From NCBI GenBank assembly GCA_009763385.1, contig CM019824.1, positions 158,156,357-158,220,356 on the forward strand: DNA of 64,000 nt, read 5' to 3'. Positions within the stretch are counted from its first letter, which is position 1. Each line of letters starts with the position of its first letter. The notes under the pieces are model-generated. The model searched no databases. It worked only from the letters and a program-made list of their open reading frames with translations, and was not told the DNA's origin. Positions 22,190 to 31,891 of the stretch are shown in pieces. The stretch is from Coix lacryma-jobi var. lacryma-jobi (Eukaryota; Streptophyta; Magnoliopsida; Poales; Poaceae). The position numbers and the translations under genes were made by a program.

Positions 22190-23623
22190 TCACAGCTCGT
22201 CGCACTGCGCAGGTGCGAAGAGCAGCTTGTTGTTCTCCACGTCGTAGACGATGTGCATGTTCTGCTGCTGGAAGTTGCCTATGAGCACCAAGTCGACGAT
22301 TTCCGCGCCGCTGAGCGCCAGGCACATCACCCCGGTGTCCGTGTCCTCCATGATGTAGTTGTCCGGGGGCAAATCCATGTCCGCGCCCGCCAGGTGGAAG
22401 ATGAGCTTCGGCACGGGCACCTGCTTCTTCGCCGCGGCGGCGTCCCCACCACCTTGCGGTTGCGGCCGGCGGCGGAAGCAGAACCTGTCGCCGACCTCCG
22501 AGGCGTTGTCGTAGCGGGGCAGCGGGAACTGCGCCGCGAACTCTTTCTGGAGGAGCTCGAACACGGCCGCCGGCAAGGTGGTGATGGCCGTGCCGGAGTC
22601 GATCACCGTCCCGCCCGACCCGTCCTTCCTGAGCGCGAACACCGACTTGTCGACCGGCAGCCGCGTCTTGCCGACGGTGATGCCCTCGAAGGAGAGGTAG
22701 TAGAAGGAAGGGGATACCGGGTTGTGTATGATGGGAGTGGACTGGAACTGGAACGGTCCCGCGCCGTGCGCTCGGGGATCATCCGCCGGCGGCGTGCCCA
22801 GGAACAAGGCGCTTGTCTTGCCCTCGGCCTGGGACGCGAGGCAGTACGAGAACCTGCTGACCTTGAGCTGCGACGGCAGCGACAGCGGCCCGCGGCCGAA
22901 GCCAGCGATGCCGGACTCGTTCGAAGAGAACAGGCCGGTGTTGTAGGCACCGCAGCCGAAGGCGAGCTCCGGCACGGCCACCGGCGCGCCGGCACCACCC
23001 TTGCCGCTGGGCGCCTTGAAGGTGAAGGTGTCCCTGTAGATGTAGCCCGCCGTGACGGACTTGTCGCCGTAAGAGCATAGGTAGAAGCAGTGGAAACTGT
23101 TCATGGAGCACGCGGAAACGCTCAGGCCGGAGCTCGGCCGGCAGACGGGATCGGGGCAAGCGAGCGCCCTCAAGGTGCTGGACTGGGAAGCGTCGAACAG
23201 TGGGAACGACTGGTCGAAGCAGACGGGGCAGGGCGTGCACTGTGTCCAGACGAGGTCGCTGCCGGTGTCCAGCGTCAGCGCCACGCGCTGCGGGCGCGGC
23301 GTCCCGATGTTGAAGTGGATGAGGTACTCGCCGGAGTTGAGATCGGGTACCACAGTCGCCGCCGCCGCCACCGGCTGACCGTAGTGGCCGCCACGCCCAC
23401 GCTGATGAAGGCTCGCCGCGCGGGCTCTGGAACGAACGGCCATCCGGTTGAGAAGCTCCCATCTGGTGAAGCCGCGGCCGTTGTCGACATGGATCAGGTC
23501 GGCACGCATGGTGAGGCCAGCGGTCGAGGTGGCCGGCGCCGTGAACAAGAGCGTCAGCAAGAGCGCATAGGCAACAAGCTCAGACATCGAACAGTCCTTC
23601 ATGGTGCACGCACGCGAGTGCAA
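22190..23623 (-). CDS. Aspartic protease, nepenthesin type (pepsin family A1)
   Basis: This is a secreted acid endopeptidase of the plant A1B (nepenthesin-like) group. The 477-residue single-exon frame has a hydrophobic N-terminal signal (about residues 14-32), then a short propeptide. The first catalytic motif is DTGSD (119-123), followed by the cysteine-rich nepenthesin insert (CTPCPVC.., about 129-165). The second catalytic motif is DSGT (342-345), and a C-terminal block ends IGNFQQQNMHIVYDV..FAPAQC. Both aspartates are present, and the length suits the family (about 430-500). The annotated start is the first Met; Met-8 or Met-13 would place the signal peptide at the very N terminus and may be the true start. 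A TATA box lies about 90 bp upstream. The gene is flanked by a Stowaway on its 3' side and a Helitron-like terminus on its 5' side. Substrate and biological role cannot be read from sequence; relatives include defence and cell-wall proteases. Confidence 0.93.
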   Translation of the reverse strand: MHSRACTMKDCSMSELVAYALLLTLLFTAPATSTAGLTMRADLIHVDNGRGFTRWELLNRMAVRSRARAASLHQRGRGGHYGQPVAAAATVVPDLNSGEYLIHFNIGTPRPQRVALTLDTGSDLVWTQCTPCPVCFDQSFPLFDASQSSTLRALACPDPVCRPSSGLSVSACSMNSFHCFYLCSYGDKSVTAGYIYRDTFTFKAPSGKGGAGAPVAVPELAFGCGAYNTGLFSSNESGIAGFGRGPLSLPSQLKVSRFSYCLASQAEGKTSALFLGTPPADDPRAHGAGPFQFQSTPIIHNPVSPSFYYLSFEGITVGKTRLPVDKSVFALRKDGSGGTVIDSGTAITTLPAAVFELLQKEFAAQFPLPRYDNASEVGDRFCFRRRPQPQGGGDAAAAKKQVPVPKLIFHLAGADMDLPPDNYIMEDTDTGVMCLALSGAEIVDLVLIGNFQQQNMHIVYDVENNKLLFAPAQCDEL

Positions 23624-23706
23624 GGGAGGTCGGGACTCGGGAGTTCAGAAGTTCCCCCGGCAGGTTGAGAATGATGAGTTGGAACACAAACTATAGAGTA
23701 GAGGGT

Positions 23707-23714
23707 TATATATA
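23707..23714 (-). promoter_or_regulatory. TATA box of the aspartic protease gene
   Basis: The run tatatata lies about 85-90 bp upstream of the first ATG (about 105 bp upstream of Met-8). It is the only strong TATA-like run between the gene and the Helitron-like end at 23915, so the core promoter appears to be native and short. Confidence 0.6.
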
Positions 23715-23914
23715 GCGATGGTACCTGACATATATACCTCTCTTCTAAAAAAAAGTATAAAGGACCTAACATAGTGACATCTTTAATATTAAATTAGTTA
23801 AGTACCCATGCGTTGCTACGGAAACCAAAATCCAAAATTCTTTCATAACGTGTCACAATCAATATCAAGTTTCTCAAAGATAATAAATTATTGAGATCGC
23901 TATTTATTTTAGCA

Positions 23915-26125
23915 CTAGTTTAGTGCCCGTGCTAACGCCACGGTTTCACTTCATGATGCATTTAAAAATGGAACAACTAAAGTTATTTTGTTCAACTTTC
24001 AGACATTGTATCCAAAAAACTATTAACCTTAAAAGGTATAATAAAAAGTTGTTTGTTTCATTAACCGTCTAAATTACACCTTGCCTAAGACCTTAAGCAT
24101 ATCCTGGAGATCTCCAGTTAAGTTGTCAAAACATTCATTGATACGACTTTTCAAAATGTCTGCCAAGAATTTTATTCTTAGTGAAGCCAATACCTGTTCA
24201 TGACATATTATATATAATAAGATAAATTATTTTTTTTGCTATATGTATTACTGAAAAATAAGAAATTTGTGATTGTAGATAATATAATAAAATAAGTTAT
24301 CAATATGCTCATAGTGTTGATCATTGGTAATCTTACACCATTCCATAAATGCATGAAACGGTATACAAGGAAGCCTCCTAATTTTCCGAAGAGGAGCATG
24401 TGTTATTTCATGTTCATAAATAAAATCATATTTAATAATGTAAGAAAGATAAAAACATATAAGTAATTACTGATTGTTATTTTGTGGAACACATGAAAAT
24501 TGATGTTTCAAGAAGTAAATGATGTCCTTACATAAGATTGGCTAGTTTTATGGCGAGATTGAATTTTTTTTTTGACAATATTATTGTGTAATGTAGCTAT
24601 ATATGGCATGCTTGTGCATAACTTGATTTGTTCTATCTATTATGAATAGAATACACATCCTATTTTAAAAATAAGGCAGCAGAACCTAAAAACAAACCTA
24701 CAGAATATAAGTGATTTATTAAATTGTGTTTTGAACTAAAGTAAAATACAGTTTAACAGATCATGAATATATTTTTTATAGTGCTACAGTTTTTAATATT
24801 ATAGTCCATGTCCACCAAACATTCAAGTACTGAGTTAAAGACCGGTTATTTTACAAATTTTATGGGGGTCAGGCTGACCATAGATCCCGTCCAAACTGAG
24901 TTAAAGACCGGTTATTTTACAAATTTTATAAATTAGTTCATTAAATATACAATTATTATTTATTATAGGTAGATAACAAGAGAACAATTATATCAACTTA
25001 TAACAAATTGGAGGTCTATGAAGTGTTGTTATATTTGCCGAGACCGAAAACTTGTTGAATATTTTCAGTAATCTTTGTCAGAAATTATCTGGGTCACATG
25101 GTCAGATAGAGTGGTTCCAGTCTAATACTCCGTATAATTAATCATTGATAGACCATAACTTACACTGTGTAAAAGTTTATTAAAACAAAAATATGAGTGA
25201 TATAGAGGTTGTTGCAATGGTTTAAACTAATAATAATATCGACATGTTGTTTTTTTTAAAAAAAACGTGCTACAACGTTGATGCACGAACGGTGGCCGCG
25301 TTGCTACAGTGGCGTGCACATGAGCCGCTTGCGTGGAGGCGCTACCGGCGGCGTGCGTGGACGCGGACGACGGTATCGGTGCAAGGACGGTGGGCTCACT
25401 TGCGTGGCGGTAGAGTTTTTTTTTGCTCGTCACGTATCTATGTGGACGGGGCCAACGTGCGTTTACACGGACGACAAAATCACGTACGCACGACGATTGG
25501 CTAGCCTCACCTACGTGGAAGGCGGCGATTGTTCGGCCTCGTTTGCTTGGACGGCGGTCTCACAGACGATGTTCTTATGAGCGTGGCCTAGGCACGCGCT
25601 AGGTAATTGGCCGGCCTTAAGGCTGGGACAGAGGATGATGGCCTCACAATTTTTTCCGCTTTGGACGATAGCCTTATAATTTTTTTTTTCAGACCACGAT
25701 ATCGCAATTTTCCTAGACGACGGTCTTGCAATTTTCATAGACGGCGACCTTGCAAATTTCCTCGACGGCGGTCACTCGCGACAACCTAAGCACATGCGAG
25801 GAATCGGGTGTAGCACTTAGCTGGGAAGGTGAACTGTGTTTTTTTGTCCATGATGTTTTTTTTATTTCACGATCTGATCTGCACGTACAAAAAATCTGCG
25901 CTTGGCTGGCAACGCAAAAAAATTTCCACAATTTGCGCTTGTGGCAATGCGGATGATTTTTTTTTCCGTGATGATTTTGTCTTCAACTATCTGATCTGCA
26001 ATTATATTTTTTTCCTTATGTAGAGGAGAAGGATGTATACCATACATCTATTCTGGTCCATTAGATGTGAGTGAGTAAGGAGAGAGAAGATTACAAAATA
26101 AATCTGGATGGTCGATTATTATAGA
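23915..26125 (-). mobile_element. Helitron-like element, 3' end upstream of the protease
   Basis: On the minus strand the element ends ccgtggcgttagcacgggcactaaactag followed by T. That is a hairpin (CCGTG..CACGG) about 10 bases from a terminal CTAG, typical of plant Helitrons. The adjoining 250 bp match the segment ending at 16170. The 5' end is tentatively at TCTATAATAATCG (complement of 26113-26125), where the preceding base is not the expected A. The interior is AT-rich with a GC-rich block (25265-25800) of degenerate 35-bp repeats and no helicase. A nearby phrase (acccatgcgttgctacgg, 23806-23824, then CTAA on the minus strand) may be a second, older Helitron end. The 5' limit is uncertain. 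Confidence 0.45.
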
Positions 26126-26226
26126 GTCAGTTTTCTGGGTACAGTTTCATGTGTGGTTTTAGTGAGGCCATCTCAGCGGGGAAGATTTTTTTGGTACACC
26201 AAGCAAAGAAATGAGATGGTGTATTA

Positions 26227-26602
26227 GGCCAGTCTCAATGGCTAGTTTCATCTCACAGTTTCCAAGATTTGAAATTTTAATATGAAACAACTCTCTCCCT
26301 CAATGCATAGTTTCATTGCACAATTTCACATACTATTTAAAGCTTCTATGGGTCCACCGTTGTCTCTCTCTTCTCTCTTCCACCAATGTCCTTCCTCCAT
26401 GAATGTAGATGAAATGAAATAACACTCTCAATGAAGGTTTCACACACTTTCCAATGTTTTGGAAACACCGCTATATAGTTTCATCATGGTGAAACGAATT
26501 CCTTCTCTCTCCTCCCAATTTCATGCAATTTCATGCAAATGCTGACATGGCAGTCTATTTAATGTGCATGACACTCCCGTGAAACCTCCATTGAGACTAG
26601 CC
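26227..26602. mobile_element. Tourist MITE (PIF/Harbinger type)
   Basis: The ends are GGCCAGTCTCAATGG and CCATTGAGACTAGCC, inverted repeats of about 15 bp with one mismatch. They are flanked by the 3-bp duplication tta (26224-26226 and 26603-26605), which is the PIF/Harbinger signature. It is 376 bp, non-coding, with a recurrent gtttcat phrase inside. Confidence 0.88.
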
Positions 26603-26605
26603 TTA

Positions 26606-27340
26606 GTAGGGTAGATAGGGTAGATATACTATTATCCTTTTAACAGTATCCAACATCACTCATTTATTAACATTTTTTAGTCAACTATCAACTTCATTAT
26701 TCAGAACCCCCTCTCACCCCCACGGCCCCACCCAAAGAATCAGGCTACAAAAGCATCATAAGATCTCGCTAGAAAAGATGAATAATAATCTGAACATTTT
26801 GCTTTTTAAATTTAATAGACAGACTCTAATAATCATAGCCGATAAGAGTCGCTGGTTTATTTTGTTTTATAAAACATAATCACATCTGCTATTTAAAATC
26901 AAAAAATAATCTCAAATTGGCATAAAATTACTTGTATCTATCATTATATCTAAAATAACAAACTAAACATGTTTTTGGTTTTAGGGGAACCAACTAAACA
27001 TGAACTATCTAAATTATTCATCTTTGTCATCACAATTATCTAGATGGCCCGTGGCCCAACAGCTCAGCCCGTCATGCTTGGGGCACTGCCAAGCATGGCG
27101 GGCGGCACAACACGCCATGTTAAATAGCTACGGTCCAATGTCAAACCCACTAACAAGCTAGCTTCACTCCACCCTATAACCCAACGCCCTAACTCTAGGT
27201 TGTCACCCGACTTACCACTCTATTTCCACCTTAGTCCTTGAGTGAGTAGATGTGTGACGTGTATTGTTGCCTACATGCATCGCACGGTCATGTATGCTCC
27301 ACTCTTCTAGCACTTGCTGCCTTCTTTCGCGCCTGATGTC
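26606..27340. other. Intergenic DNA, no gene seen
   Basis: No convincing reading frame, terminal repeat or RNA gene was found. A short palindromic GC-rich phrase near 27050-27120 (gcatggcgggcggc..) recalls the ggcccg-type hAT-like elements, but it has no ends. Confidence 0.35.
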
Positions 27341-28538
27341 TGAAAGGACCTAATGGCCTATAACTCTATAAGGGGGGTTGAATAGGCCTGTCAAAACTAA
27401 ATTCTCAAAACACGATTAGTACCAGGTGTGGCACCTCCGCACTTTGGCGCGACACTATGCGCTAGTGCCGCGATATGTGTTGTGCGCCCACATCCAAATG
27501 TGTGTGAATGGAAAACTAGATCAGGTAAATTACTGAGGTTCCTGAGGTAGTGTATATCACATAAATGCAAAGGAACAAGATGAAGACCAATCCATCGGGA
27601 CCAAACCCTAATTTCACAAGCTTAGCACATTATATGAAATGAACAAGTAAAGCACTCGAGACACTGATTTATCCCGTGGTTCAACTCGCCACTAAGACTT
27701 GCCTACCTCCACGTTGTTGAGGATGCCACAAAGGCTTGGGCTTTGCAACCCTAACCTCGTTCTCAAGTCAAGAGAGTGAACTCTTGAAGTGAGGGATGAT
27801 TTACTGGCTACACAAGTCGATTACAGACCTCCCTTGGCTGCCACATGAAGAGGGCAAGCTCAAGGGCGACGTCTAGCCGGCTAGGAGCTCTTGCTCCAAG
27901 AGTAACAAACCAAATCCACCAGCTTGCACACAAACCAAGTGCTCTAGGCGTTGAAGCTCTGCAGGAGGTGCTCTCTAGTGGAGTTTAGAGGCTCACTCTC
28001 ACATGGATTAGCAAGGAAATCAAAACGGAAGAGAGGGAGAGCTTGGGAGTCTTCAATGGAGAGCTTGTTGCTTGTCCGGGGGTTGGTGGTGAGTGAATGA
28101 CTGAGATAGCCGTTGGGGGAGAGAGGGGAGAGACATAAATATCCCCCTGTTCGGCCAACAATAAGTCATGACAGTGTCACGCCCAAGCGCGGTGGTGCCG
28201 CGCACCCAAAGACAGGAAAAGAATAGGAGTTGGTTCAGCTGTCTTTGTGTGGAGTTTGAGTAAGGATTAGACTTTGAGCACTTAGTAACACTCTCAACAC
28301 ATGTATATTTGATCCCTCTTGATAGTACGGCTTTTCATATACTCAATTTCGAAATATAAATGAATTTAACCACCATCGATCGAAAAAGCTTTCTCCTTTT
28401 TGTGATTGGAGGATCCTCCATCTCATATAATATTCTCATGATGTGTTAACCTGCTTGTCAACTCGATAAATCTCATTAGTCCTCAAATAATGTGGTTATT
28501 ATCACTAAAACCCACATTTTGGCTTGATTGCACTTACA
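27341..28538 (-). repeat. SIRE-type Copia solo LTR (1198 bp)
   Basis: The plus strand begins TGAAAGGACCTAATGG and ends ..gattgcacttaca. On the minus strand this is TGTAAGTGCAATC..GGTCCTTTCA, the usual SIRE-type LTR termini. The flanks atgtc and atgcc agree in 4 of 5 bases. The phrase cccgtggttcaactcgccac (about 27673) and the block describing tggaggatgccacaaa.. also occur, diverged, in the LTR at 11584-13900, so the two are related. No coding sequence. Confidence 0.75.
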
Positions 28539-29935
28539 ATGCCGTGTAGCCACCACTCATCTTCCTTCTTCATTGATCTCAATTCTCCCCTCCGCTCTTC
28601 TTCCCTCTCGCTCATGGTCTCGCCGGTCTCAAGCACGTTAGCCACGATCCCTCCCTCGGCTAGCCCTCCCTCTCTCGGCTCGCCTACTGTTGCCATCGCT
28701 CCCCATGTTGGGCATGTGTTGTATGGGTGCTGGTCTCGACCTCCCTCCCTCACTTTGCTTGCCTACTGTTGCCATCGTTCCCCCTAGTTTGTTCGCTACT
28801 TCCTCCATTCCCTTGCCGACATGTAAAACGGGCCTCGAGTTGGCTTAGGGTCTCTTTAGATCTCACCCATTAAACTTTGCCTTCTTCATAGATTATGCTT
28901 GTCGAGCCGACAAAAAAAATGATGGTACGGCGTCGTTGGCCCAGGCCTGATCGGCTGACCAAATGGCACGGTCGTGCACTGCCTAGCCCGAGTAAGATCG
29001 AGACATGCCGCATGTATGTCCTTCTCTATCCGTTTATGAAAGAAGACCATTGCCAAGAAACCGCTAAATTTGTTTTTTTAGAACACCCCACATTTGCCTT
29101 TATGAAATATAATATTAAATAACCCTTTAATTTGTACCTAGTGCCCACTTGATTGTGAAATAATAAATTAAATATCCCACAAATATACATTTCAATACCA
29201 ATATAAGATATTGTGGTCAATAATTCAATAACCACAAAGTATGCTATATTATGTTTTTAAATTATATTTCTACAATTGTTAAATTTAAAGTAAGCCTAAA
29301 TTATATATGTCACCATCTAGACTATGTAAACATGCGTGCGATATAGGATATATACTTATTTAAATAGTTTATCAATCGTGTAATATGATCCCTTAAAAAT
29401 TGCATAATAACAAAGATAACAATTCACTTTCAAAATATAATTCTTACCTTAGTGCAAACCAATATTAGTAATTTAATTACAGCCACCCTATGCTTTTATA
29501 AAAAAATAATACTTAATTCTTCAATATAGGAAATTCAACATCTTCAGTAGACTAAAAGTGTAGTCTAAGACCTTTAATCTATTTTTAAATATGCAATATA
29601 AGATAAATCAATAAAAATAAAAAAGCACTTGATTTTCAACTTAAAGCATGCATAACAAATCACAACAACTAATATATCAAAAGTGAATGCCAAAATATAA
29701 ATTTATGATGTCACTAAAAAATAGACCCACGTAATCATAACAACTAATAACTGATATAAGTTAAGTTTAGAATTCGACTAAATAGACCCACGTAAATACC
29801 ATACAAACAAAGGTTGGCACATATCTATATTACTGATGTAGATCCTCAATGGATGCTCAACATTAATCCTCTATGAGTTAGAAAAAATAAAGATAATAAT
29901 CCTAAAAATATATAATAATGATCAGAAATACTCTA
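28539..29935. other. AT-rich intergenic DNA, no gene seen
   Basis: The left 400 bp are moderately GC-rich (ctccctctctcggctcgcctactgttgcc occurs twice, diverged, near 28660 and 28755). The rest is AT-rich. No reading frame, terminal repeat or RNA gene could be supported. Confidence 0.35.
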
Positions 29936-30155
29936 TGTTCCAAAAAATTTGTCGTTTCGTGAGAAATAATTTTGACAATATATATTAAAAATATTAATAT
30001 TTATGATATATAATTAGTATAATCAGAAATATCTTTGAATCTAGTTTTTTAATAAATTTATTTGGAGATACAAATGTTGCATGTATTTTTTGCAAATCAA
30101 ATTAAACTTGTGGTGCAGAAACCAAAAGCGACAAATATTTTGAGACAAAAAGAGT
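29936..30155. mobile_element. Degraded Stowaway-like MITE
   Basis: The left phrase ctatgttccaaaaaatttgtcg and the right phrase gcgacaaatattttgagacaaaaagagta are imperfect inverted repeats. The interior (gtgagaaataattttgaca..) matches other Stowaway-like copies in the window. The ends are decayed, so the boundaries are approximate. Confidence 0.5.
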
Positions 30156-30422
30156 ATATGCTTACACTTATGTTGAAATCATACGAAATGCTAATCAACA
30201 TTTCTGGAAAGCACCGATGGATGAACCAATACTGGAAAGCATACGAGGATGGATTGAACCAGCTAAGAGCTCGAGCAGGCCCCTACTTTGGTCCTCCAGC
30301 AGAGCTCCTGCTAGGGTCCTGAAATTTCAGTGGGCTCTCAGATTCTTCCTCAGTCCACATTCCTGCTGGGTCAATAGCTGGGCTCTCATCCATGATTTTG
30401 CGCTCTCACCCCTCTCTCTCAG

Positions 30423-30953
30423 CCTAGGCATTCGGTAAATACCGAACCGATCGGTTCGGTTCCTCGGTACCTCGGTAAATTCGGTTCCTGAGAAATTGGT
30501 ACCGATCGGTTCCTAACAAAATCGGTACCGGTTCGGTTCGGTATCGGTAAATTCGGTTCGGTTCCGGTATTTACCGAACAATACCGAACTAATGATATAT
30601 GAGATGTAATGACATGTTCAAAAACTAATTTTGACATGATTTTGTAGATATAATAGTGCAAAATACATATACATGTAAAAGTCCACAAAATTATAAGTGT
30701 GAGTGCCAAAAATACATAATATAATAGTCTACAATAGTACAATAAATAATATAACAACACTCAAACTTATCACATTTTAGCTAAATTCGGTAATTCGGTT
30801 CGGTTCGGTAAATTCGGTTCGGTTCGGTATTTACCTCGGTAAATTCGGTTCCTGAGAAATAGGAACCGAACAGGAACCGATTTTTTCGGTTTGGGGATTT
30901 TTCGGTTCGGTTCTCGGTATTTTCGGTTCGGTTCTCGGTATTTCGTGCCCAGG
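30423..30953. mobile_element. Non-autonomous element rich in ccgaa/ttcgg repeats
   Basis: The ends cctaggca and tgcccagg are short inverted repeats. About 150 bp at each side consist of aaccgaaccg/cggttcggtt units in opposite orientations, bracketing an AT-rich centre (30590-30780). The phrase cggttcctgagaaat occurs on both sides. I could not find a target duplication. The superfamily is not settled; hAT-like is possible. Confidence 0.5.
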
Positions 30954-31891
30954 GTGACCTCTCTCACCTCCCGCGACGGCCGAGTTTGTGTAAAAACCCT
31001 GACTTAACTTTTTATGACCAAGTTAGTCTATGACAACCAAACCACATATGTCATTGACAGTTTAAATAATTTTGAGTGCTGTATTTTGAGGGTCATTGCT
31101 GGAGTGCAGCCCAAAAAACAAGATCCTCAAAAATAGGGAAAACACTCAAATAAAAAGTAGATCTTGTTTTAAGGGCCACTGTTAGAGTTGCTCTAAGAAA
31201 GGATGTTGTACAGATTGACGAAATGCTACAGAACTACAGCAGCTAAGCATGCTCAGCAGGGTTTAAAAGTTCCGGCATCTGATTTCTAATCAACCTTCTT
31301 GGATGTACTGTACTGTACAGCCCACCAAATGATTCCAGAGAAGTCGCAAATTGGTAATGGCTCCACCGTGCCAAAAGCAACACGGCAGCAGCAACCCTAT
31401 GAGATGGACAAAGCTGTAGCCTTTCCTCCTCACCGTTCGTGACGAAAAGAGGATGTCGTTCTCACCTGGCCCTCCAGGACATTAAACAAGTCGCCATTAT
31501 TGGGGTGTATTGGGACGGGAATCTCGGCTATGCGCCCATGCACACCATTCACCATCAGATGCTATTTTGCAGGACGGATGGCGGATGGGTTTAGAGGTTG
31601 GGAGCTCAATAGCGGCTGCACTAGAGCTTTGTGCTGCCCCCATCAGGAACATGGGCCTCGCCATCAGCAGAACAGCACCTCTATCTCGTACTAATGCATT
31701 CAGACCCTTGCCCTGAAGGATGGATCCTGAATTTGTGGGTGGCTTCTTCATATACAAAATCTGCAGAAAGCAGAATCATACCAAAAGTTTCACCAGACAC
31801 TGATGAAGAGAGGCTACTGCAATCTTCACTCAGGTTCCACCTGGCCACAATGAGGCCTTCCCCGTTCAATACAAATACAGCCAACAATACT
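30954..31891. other. Intergenic DNA and 3' flank of the LysM gene
   Basis: No independent gene was seen. The part nearest 31891 is the likely 3' untranslated region of the minus-strand LysM gene. Small frames near 31500-31980 on both strands have no recognisable domain. A polyadenylation site could not be fixed with confidence. Confidence 0.4.

Noticed and set aside
22124..23668. Plus-strand frames of 318 and 192 residues over the protease
   Set aside because: Mirror frames of GC-rich protease codons; the minus strand has the catalytic motifs.
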